A stretch of 64,000 nt of DNA from Ruminococcus sp. (GTDB lineage Bacteria; Bacillota; Clostridia; Oscillospirales; Ruminococcaceae). A program made the translations under genes and the position numbers. Location: assembly GCA_021200415.1 (NCBI GenBank), contig JAJQGO010000030.1, forward strand, positions 17,630 to 81,629, read 5' to 3'. Of this stretch, positions 57,746 to 64,000 are shown in pieces; the stretch's first letter is position 1, and every line of letters starts with the position of its first letter. The notes beneath the pieces were generated by a model. The model was not told the DNA's origin and searched no databases. It saw only the letters and a list, made by a program, of their open reading frames with translations.

Positions 57746-58732
57746 ATGTATATTGCCAGCGAAAAAAGATATGACAAAATGATATATAACAGATGCGGAA
57801 AAAGCGGCTTGAAGCTTCCGGCAGTTTCCCTTGGATTCTGGCAGAATTTCGGCAGCGGCAGCAGCTTCGCAAATATGGAAAGCATGGTGCATACGGCATT
57901 TGACCTTGGCATTACACATTTTGACCTTGCCAATAATTATGGCAATCCCTACAACGGAAGCGCAGAGGAAAACTTCGGGAAAATACTTGATGGTATGCGT
58001 CATTACCGTGATGAAATGTGCATATCCACAAAGGCAGGCTATGATATGTGGGCAGGACCCTATGGGGACAAAAACGGTTCGCGCAAATATCTTACAGCTT
58101 CACTTGACCAGAGCCTGAAGCGCATGAAGCTGGACTACGTGGATATATTTTATCATCACGTTTTCGACCCGAATACGCCTCTCGAGGAAACGGCTCTCGC
58201 ACTTGACAATGCTGTTAAACAGGGAAAGGCGCTGTATGTTGGAATTTCAAATTATAACAAGCAGCAAACAGAGGAAATAATGAAAATATTCCGTGAGCTT
58301 CACACGCCGTTCATTGTTAATCAGCCGTCATATTCAATGCTGAATCGTTGGATTGAGGACGATGGACTTGATAAATTTGCGGAGGAAAAAGGAATCGGAC
58401 TTGCGGTATTTTCGCCCCTGTATCAGGGGATTCTAACCGACCGCTATCTTAATGGTATTCCTGCCGATTCACGAATCGGAAAGGGCGCATCGTGGCTTGA
58501 GCTTACACCGGAGATTGTCGAAAAGGTCAGGGAGCTTAATGAAATTGCGGTAAGGCGTGGACAGAAGCTTTCGCAGATGGCGCTTTCGTGGGTTCTGCGC
58601 TGCAAATCGGTTGCGACTGTGCTGATTGGAGCGAGCCGCCTCGAGCAAATCCGTGAGAATGCCGCCTGCATTGAGAAGCTTGACTTCTCGGACGAGGAAA
58701 TCAAAGAAATCGAAGATATTCTTGGCAAATAA
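57746..58732 (+). CDS. Aldo/keto reductase (YghZ-like)
   Basis: MIYNRCGKSGLKLPAVSLGFWQNFG; FDLANNYGNPYNGSAEENFGKIL; MKLDYVDIFYHHVFDPNTPLEETALALD. Confidence 0.95.
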   Translation: MYIASEKRYDKMIYNRCGKSGLKLPAVSLGFWQNFGSGSSFANMESMVHTAFDLGITHFDLANNYGNPYNGSAEENFGKILDGMRHYRDEMCISTKAGYDMWAGPYGDKNGSRKYLTASLDQSLKRMKLDYVDIFYHHVFDPNTPLEETALALDNAVKQGKALYVGISNYNKQQTEEIMKIFRELHTPFIVNQPSYSMLNRWIEDDGLDKFAEEKGIGLAVFSPLYQGILTDRYLNGIPADSRIGKGASWLELTPEIVEKVRELNEIAVRRGQKLSQMALSWVLRCKSVATVLIGASRLEQIRENAACIEKLDFSDEEIKEIEDILGK

Positions 58733-58888
58733 ATTCAGAACGTGCCGCGCGGGAGGTTCAGAAAACCGGTTTATATGAACTAAGGATGAATCTCCTGTAC
58801 GGTATTGCCTCTGAATCACAAAAAAATTAAATTTAGACCGCAATATAAAATATGGGAAATATTAAATGATAAATATTTCTGAAAACTA

Positions 58889-58917
58889 TTGACAACCGAA
58901 GCAGATTCTGATATAAT
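58889..58917 (+). promoter_or_regulatory. Promoter for tRNA-Trp
   Basis: TTGACA 58889-58894, TATAAT 58912-58917, spacer 17. Confidence 0.8.
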
Positions 58918-58945
58918 ATTAATGTTCTCATGTGAGAACAGATTT

Positions 58946-59021
58946 AGGGGTATAGCTCAGTTGGTAGAGCAGCGGTCTCCAAAACCGCGTGCCGAGGGTT
59001 CAAGTCCTTCTGCCCCTGCCA
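58946..59021 (+). tRNA. tRNA-Trp (anticodon CCA), CCA tail encoded
   Basis: AGGGGTATAGCTCAGTTGGTAGAGCAGCGGTCTCCAAAACCGCGTGCCGAGGGTTCAAGTCCTTCTGCCCCTGCCA; complete cloverleaf by eye. Confidence 0.97.
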
Positions 59022-59051
59022 GATTGGTGCAATAAAATAGATGCACCTTTA

Positions 59052-59082
59052 GAAAAGTCCGAATTCTCGGACTTTTTTTATT
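59052..59082 (+). terminator. Terminator after tRNA-Trp
   Basis: AAAAGTCCGAATTCTCGGACTTTTTTTATT. Confidence 0.85.
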
Positions 59083-59117
59083 AGGTCGGAAATGGATTCA
59101 GCTATAAAGAAAGCAAG

Positions 59118-59405
59118 ATGATAATAATGAAAAATTCTTACCCTATTATTTTAACACCCGATGAAATCGGTTATGTGGTATATATACCTGATTTTGACGT
59201 TGGAACAGAGGGTGACACGCTTGCGGATGCAATTGAAATGGCAAAAGATGCAATCGGACTTATGGGAATCGTCATGGAGGACGATATGAAAGAAATTCCT
59301 GCCCCCACACCGATTGACAAAGTAAAAAAGAATTCCCTTGATGATATTATTACATTAGTAGATGTGGATTTTACTGAATATCGTAAGAAAATGCCATGCA
59401 ATTAA
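59118..59405 (+). CDS. HicB-like antitoxin family protein (orphan)
   Basis: YPIILTPDEIGYVVYIPDFDVGTEGDTLADAIEMAKDAIGLMGIVMEDD; no HicA-like ORF adjacent. Confidence 0.82.
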   Translation: MIIMKNSYPIILTPDEIGYVVYIPDFDVGTEGDTLADAIEMAKDAIGLMGIVMEDDMKEIPAPTPIDKVKKNSLDDIITLVDVDFTEYRKKMPCN

Positions 59406-59466
59406 AGCACAATAAATAAAGCCGGAAAGCTGATGCTCTCCGGCTGAATTTGTTTTAAAATATAGC

Positions 59467-59799
59467 TTAATCCTCGTCCATTAAATCATTATCAAGCTTA
59501 ATCTGTATCAATAACAGATGCTTAGTCTGAAATGCGTTGCAGATGAGGGAGGCAAGTGCGTTAAGCACCGCTGAAATTATGTAAATCACACCTGCTGTCA
59601 TGCAAATTGATACAAGCACTATCAAAAAAGAGACTGCGTCGATTACCACTCCACAAATAATACTTGCGATAATGCCCAATATAAGCACTATGACTGTTAT
59701 AAATTGCAAAATCGTCGTTAATTTTGAAAGCGAATAGTAAGCAGATGGATAGCTATCAATTGTTCTTGTAAGTTCCCTTTTTAATTCCTTTTTTTCCAT
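59467..59799 (-). CDS. Small two-TM hypothetical membrane protein
   Basis: Start MEKKELKRELTRTIDSYPSAYY (RBS present); the longer ORF start at 59874 is inside repeat copy C. Confidence 0.7.
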   Translation of the reverse strand: MEKKELKRELTRTIDSYPSAYYSLSKLTTILQFITVIVLILGIIASIICGVVIDAVSFLIVLVSICMTAGVIYIISAVLNALASLICNAFQTKHLLLIQIKLDNDLMDED

Positions 59800-59832
59800 G
59801 GTAAAACACCTTTCTGTATTGATTTTATTATA

Positions 59833-60004
59833 GGCAACACCGCACAAAGCACGCCTGACGGCTTTGCCGCACATCTGCTTGTATATTTTCCGTCATCTTG
59901 CACAAAAACTCCTTGACATACGTTAGTATGCCTGCGTCGCTTTTATACAATCTGACGAAAAATCTAACGGCGCATCTGCACGACAATCTTTGTGCGGTGT
60001 TGCC
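59833..60004. mobile_element. TIR-bounded MITE-like element, copy C (172 bp)
   Basis: ttaTA|GGCAACACCGCACAAAG...CTTTGTGCGGTGTTGCC|TAtat; perfect 17-bp TIR and TA on both flanks. Confidence 0.92.
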
Positions 60005-60059
60005 TATATTATACAGTATTATGGAAAAAAGTTCAATTCGCATATTTAACAATGAATTG

Positions 60060-60076
60060 TTTTTTTTTTTTTTTTT
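60060..60076. repeat. Poly-T tract (17 T)
   Basis: Direct reading. Confidence 0.9.
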
Positions 60077-60117
60077 GTTGACATTGCACAAACTTTTGTA
60101 GGTGATATTTTTGTGTT

Positions 60118-60717
60118 CTAACTCACCTCAATAGCGATACGCTGATCTACGGGGGACTGAGTAACTGACAGCCACATCTCTTCATTTTCAAGGTCGTTCC
60201 ACTGCTCAGTATTGAAATCCTTCCAATAGAGCCTATACGCTACTTTTAATGTTCTGTGACCCTCAGCTTTTGCTTTTATGCATACATTTCTGCCCTGATC
60301 CTCAAAACCATTTATATAAATAGTCGCATCGGGATCATAAAAGGTATACCAATTAGTTCCGAGTACAGGTATTCCATAGAGGGAAAAAACATTTTCCATA
60401 TCGCCGTTATTCACAATGTCAATTGTAATTTCAAGATACCGTTCGGAAAGCATATTAAAATCATCGGAGGTTTTACCCATTTCCTCTAAATAATCATCTG
60501 CGTCAATTATTCTTGCGTCAGTGACAGCTATATCATAATCAGGCTGCTCTATCATATTATATGACACACTATCAGTCAGAGAAACCGGTTCGTTCATTGA
60601 GTATATCTCTATCGGGTATGTTGTTTTTACTTTAAATGTTCCATTAAGCGAGTAAAATCTGATACACCAGCCGGTCAGAGCAACAAGTATAATCGCACTT
60701 ATGGCAATTTTTTTCAC
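60118..60717 (-). CDS. Hypothetical exported protein, last gene of the ABC operon
   Basis: 199 aa; N-terminal TM MKKIAISAIILVALTGWCIRFYSL; beta-rich DUF4352-like YLEITIDIVNNGDMENVFSLYGIPVLG. Confidence 0.75.
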   Translation of the reverse strand: MKKIAISAIILVALTGWCIRFYSLNGTFKVKTTYPIEIYSMNEPVSLTDSVSYNMIEQPDYDIAVTDARIIDADDYLEEMGKTSDDFNMLSERYLEITIDIVNNGDMENVFSLYGIPVLGTNWYTFYDPDATIYINGFEDQGRNVCIKAKAEGHRTLKVAYRLYWKDFNTEQWNDLENEEMWLSVTQSPVDQRIAIEVS

Positions 60718-61361
60718 GATTGAACGCCCCTCTCGTCAATTATTCGTCCGTGTTCAATGGTGTAAATCACATCACTTACATTTTCAAGTATCTCCCTGTC
60801 GTGGCAGGTCATTATAACAAGCGCCCCGCGCTCACATTCTTTTCTGATGAGATTTTGTGTAAGCTCAACTCCCTTTGAATCAAGAGCGTTAGTCGGTTCA
60901 TCGAGGATTACAAGATCGGGCGATTCCATAATAGCCGCGGCAATGCCCAATCGCTGCTTCATTCCGAGAGAGTATTTGCGGTATTTTTTCTTGTCGTCAG
61001 GGTCAAGTCCAACTCTTCTTATGGTGTCCGCAATTTTATCTTTATCCGCTTTTCCCTTTATGGAGGCAAGAAGCTTCAGATTATCAAAGCCTGAACGGCT
61101 GTCAAGAAACGCCGGATTTTCAATAAGTATACCAATGCTTGGTGGGAAGTTAAGCTTTTTTCCGAGTATTTGCCCGTCATATGAAACACTTCCGCTTGTA
61201 GGCGTTATAAGTCCCGCAATAAGACGCATCAGCATTGTTTTTCCGCAGCCGTTATATCCGCACAGACCATAGACTTTTCCGCTTTTCATTGTAATATTGA
61301 TGTTGTCAATAATCTTGTTTCCGCTTAATATTTTAGTCAGTTCCTTTACTTCTATTTTCAT
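60714..61361 (-). CDS. ABC transporter ATP-binding protein
   Basis: MKIEVKELTKILSGNKIIDNINITMKSGKVYGLCGYNGCGKTMLMRLIAGL; YSLGMKQRLGIAAAIMESPDLVILDEPTNALD. Confidence 0.96.
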   Translation of the reverse strand: MKIEVKELTKILSGNKIIDNINITMKSGKVYGLCGYNGCGKTMLMRLIAGLITPTSGSVSYDGQILGKKLNFPPSIGILIENPAFLDSRSGFDNLKLLASIKGKADKDKIADTIRRVGLDPDDKKKYRKYSLGMKQRLGIAAAIMESPDLVILDEPTNALDSKGVELTQNLIRKECERGALVIMTCHDREILENVSDVIYTIEHGRIIDERGVQS

Positions 61362-61362
61362 A

Positions 61363-62226
61363 CTACACCTCATTTTTCTGTGGTAAAATATCGTATCTTC
61401 TGAACCATATTCCGCCTGTGATAACAGATACAGCAATCACAACAATACAAACTATCCAGCCGGAATTTATATCATATCCTCCCTGCTGATAATGTTCGCT
61501 GAACGTCATCATTGCGCTTCTTGGAAAAATCACTGTCCAATCCACAAAATCGGTCAGCAGCAGCACGCCAAGCGTTACAAAGAAGCTGTACAACGGCTTA
61601 ATGAACAGACTAAGCGTCATCTGGAAGATGTTCAGAGTGCATATAACGATAAGCGGACTTAAAATAAAAATCAGCAGCTCTATGCCTTTAACCTCTTCGG
61701 TGTTCTTAAATGTATAATAACAGCTGGAGTTCGCAAGGAGATCGGAAAGGAGAGTATTATCCTTAAAGGTCATGGAATAGCCGTTTGCGGCAGCAAATAC
61801 TATCAACGTCAATAGAAAAAGAGCGTAGTAATATACTCCCGAAAGAATAACCCATATGCACTTTGAATGCCACCATGAGGAACGCCTGCCTGTTCGCAGA
61901 ATAATCTGCATTCCGAAATTTGATATATCATCATAGGCATAATCATAGATTGTGAACGTGGAAAAAATGAAAATCGATGTCCAGATATATGGCAGTGAGG
62001 CGTGCATTTCCATTATTTTTGAAAGAGGATCGCAGCCGCGGAAGGCATCTATCAGCAAATTAAATAAAGTCGGAGTAACGTCTATGCTGAATGCGCTAAG
62101 AAAGGAATCAATTCTCATCTGAGCCACCAGTAATACAAATAATGCGACAAGAGGAGCAGCTATGAAACGTTTGTTTTTGAGTGTGCCCTCTTTTATATCA
62201 CATAGTACCATTTTAAAGACACTCAT
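61363..62226 (-). CDS. ABC transporter permease (ABC-2 like)
   Basis: 287 aa, about six TM segments; immediately upstream of the ATPase on the same strand. Confidence 0.8.
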   Translation of the reverse strand: MSVFKMVLCDIKEGTLKNKRFIAAPLVALFVLLVAQMRIDSFLSAFSIDVTPTLFNLLIDAFRGCDPLSKIMEMHASLPYIWTSIFIFSTFTIYDYAYDDISNFGMQIILRTGRRSSWWHSKCIWVILSGVYYYALFLLTLIVFAAANGYSMTFKDNTLLSDLLANSSCYYTFKNTEEVKGIELLIFILSPLIVICTLNIFQMTLSLFIKPLYSFFVTLGVLLLTDFVDWTVIFPRSAMMTFSEHYQQGGYDINSGWIVCIVVIAVSVITGGIWFRRYDILPQKNEV

Positions 62227-63028
62227 ATTTTTTACCTCTCATAAAATAGATAATAGCGACTACAGCAATAATAACCGCAATATTTCCCCATACAAAATCC
62301 TCCGGATTTCGTGTGCCGGGATCAGCGTAAAGCATTTCATTCCACGACATACACAGATACGTTTCCTTCAGAAGTACATTGTATCTCACCTGTACAAATG
62401 TAGCAACTATCTCCTGACAGGTGAAAATAATGAACGAAACTAAAGGCGTGACAGCCGATTTTTTCATTATCATTCCTGCAGCCAAACTTATTCCTGCCAT
62501 AGCTCCGCCCCATGCAAATGCCGTAAGGAGCCATACAAGCACAAATAAATATGTATTTGTATAGAACAAATCCGAACAGAATCTGAAGGGATCCATAAAC
62601 GAATTCAAATCTCCCGGAACCGGATTCAGGTTAGGATACATTGTTGCCAGCAGCATTAAGTGAAGCAGCAGCGCTCCTGAAAAAATCATTCCTCCGCTTG
62701 TGAACGATGCCATAAATTTTGCGGTAAAATATTTGAAGCGGCTTGTTCTCGTAACAATCTGGTTAATGTATCCTGACATACGATCGCTGCACGCGCTCCA
62801 GCTGTAACCAAGAGATGTCAGAATAGGCAGCGACAGGAAAAAATATCTGCCCGTATAATTCTCGTTGTTTACTCCCAGCCATGAATAATATATGCTTCTC
62901 TCCATATTGCCAAGCTGCAGACATTCAATAAAATCTGATACTATGATTGCGGCGGTTATAATACAGGCAATCCACATGGATCTGCTGTGCCACAATCTGT
63001 TCCACTCAAATTTAAACATTGTCCACAT
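62213..63028 (-). CDS. ABC transporter permease (ABC-2 like)
   Basis: 271 aa, about six TM segments; MFKFEWNRLWHSRSMWIACIITAAIIVSDFIECL. Confidence 0.8.
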   Translation of the reverse strand: MWTMFKFEWNRLWHSRSMWIACIITAAIIVSDFIECLQLGNMERSIYYSWLGVNNENYTGRYFFLSLPILTSLGYSWSACSDRMSGYINQIVTRTSRFKYFTAKFMASFTSGGMIFSGALLLHLMLLATMYPNLNPVPGDLNSFMDPFRFCSDLFYTNTYLFVLVWLLTAFAWGGAMAGISLAAGMIMKKSAVTPLVSFIIFTCQEIVATFVQVRYNVLLKETYLCMSWNEMLYADPGTRNPEDFVWGNIAVIIAVVAIIYFMRGKKYECL

Positions 63029-63828
63029 TATGAATCTCCCCCTAATTTAAGGTCAACCATTATATCACTTTTATTGCCGGAGGATGTAGAAAAATACAGG
63101 TATTCGGGGTCACAGCAAAAAATATATGCCAAGTCGAACTCAACCTTTTCGCCGACCGGACATTGAAAGAGGCAATGGTTTGTCTCATCTATGTAGTCTA
63201 CACTGCCTTCTAATGAAAAGTATATAAGTTCGTAGCAGAGGTAATTCATTTCTGTTACCATATAATTATTATCTGTATTACATAGGTTAAGAGAGCCAAC
63301 TGAAAATATGTCATCTGCATATTCTTCTTCTTCGGTGCCATAAGTATCGTTGACAAGTGATATTGCGGATTCATTTTCAAAAGTAAGGTGAATTTTCGCG
63401 ATTCGCCAGCCATTTATCATATCACCGGTGCTTTTGTCATAAGTAACACCTTCATGAGTTATTTCGTTGTATCTTTCGATTACTTCTCCATCTGGTGTAA
63501 GAAGAGAGTAAGGCTGCAACTGCGATTCTTCAATTCCTGCATCGTTTAAATTATCGAAAATTTCCGCACTGTCAACAGTCAGATAACCGCCGCTCTCTAC
63601 CATATATTGCGCCACAAATCTTTCGCCAATTTCCGGGCGTATATTTAGCTGAAAGTCTTCTGCGTCATCTGAATTTCCGGATTCTTCAGCTGTCCCATCG
63701 GAATCATCAGCTTCGTTAACATTATTTGCTTCTTGTGATGATGAATCAGAATTTTCAACACTTACATCCTGTAGTGAACAACCGGTAAGCGCCATCATTA
63801 CCGCAAGACTTAAAATAAGTTTACGCAT
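63028..63828 (-). CDS. Hypothetical lipoprotein, first gene of the ABC operon
   Basis: MRKLILSLAVMMALTGCSLQDVS (lipobox); acidic Ser-rich linker; beta-rich domain. Confidence 0.8.
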   Translation of the reverse strand: MRKLILSLAVMMALTGCSLQDVSVENSDSSSQEANNVNEADDSDGTAEESGNSDDAEDFQLNIRPEIGERFVAQYMVESGGYLTVDSAEIFDNLNDAGIEESQLQPYSLLTPDGEVIERYNEITHEGVTYDKSTGDMINGWRIAKIHLTFENESAISLVNDTYGTEEEEYADDIFSVGSLNLCNTDNNYMVTEMNYLCYELIYFSLEGSVDYIDETNHCLFQCPVGEKVEFDLAYIFCCDPEYLYFSTSSGNKSDIMVDLKLGGDS

Positions 63829-63882
63829 TTTATATCAACCTTTCAATATAAATATAGTTTTCGTAATGTGTTTGTTTGTGTG

Positions 63883-63924
63883 TTTTTTTTTTTTTTTTTT
63901 TTTTTATTTTTTTTTTTTTTTTTT
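63883..63924. repeat. Double poly-T tract (23 T, A, 18 T) upstream of the ABC operon
   Basis: Direct reading. Confidence 0.9.
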
Positions 63925-64000
63925 GCAGGTTTTTTAATTTCATTAAAGCAAAAATAAAAAATTAAAATGTTTAAAAATTAAAAAAAACGACAAAATAGGG

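Noticed and set aside
59800-59874. N-terminal extension MCGKAVRRALCGVAYN... on the 59467 ORF, and similar extensions at 18839-19093 and 7832-7912
   Set aside because: These extensions lie in the repeat element; internal starts with good RBS are more likely.
59828-60091. - strand ORFs ending ADVRQSRQACFVRCCL (also at 42244-42489)
   Set aside because: They are read-throughs of the TIR element; the shared peptide is the translated repeat, not a conserved protein.
60714-63828. Bacteriocin or lantibiotic self-immunity system
   Set aside because: Gene plan is compatible, but no precursor peptide, modification enzyme or two-component system is visible, so the assignment is not supported.
58946-64000. 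Integrated genomic island at tRNA-Trp
   Set aside because: No integrase and no duplicated tRNA 3' end in the window; kept only as a question under the HicB finding.

Overview
This 64-kb window looks like a chromosomal segment of a Ruminococcus-type Firmicute. The lineage is inferred from gene content: a dockerin protein, GH26/GH95/GH74 enzymes, SpoIVA and a six-gene Rnf complex. Most of it is ordinary metabolic and housekeeping sequence. The main blocks are: an edge-truncated CBM/GH26-like lipoprotein and a GH95 enzyme; a T-box-controlled unit (Cys-rich protein + thrS); a dockerin/transglutaminase-like protein with a huge Thr linker; two GH74-type proteins, one apparently cytoplasmic; an apbE-nusG II-Gx transporter-rnfCDGEAB run; glycogen genes (glgB, malQ, glgP); a SPOCS/LysM + spoIVA pair; alr, tatD, PP2C, ispD and ispF; a paaK/iorA/iorB/ACT cluster; a GH74-GH25-manA-glcK-AKR run; tRNA-Trp(CCA); an orphan HicB-like gene; and an ABC transporter operon. 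The most interesting signal not explained by genes is a small non-coding element family with terminal inverted repeats (GGCAACACCGCACAAAG...CTTTGTGCGGTGTTGCC). There are three ~172-190 bp copies, two ~70 bp internally deleted copies and at least two fragments, all intergenic and MITE-like. I found no convincing CRISPR array, prophage, or clearly novel defence system. All family names come from reading the sequences by eye, without database searches.
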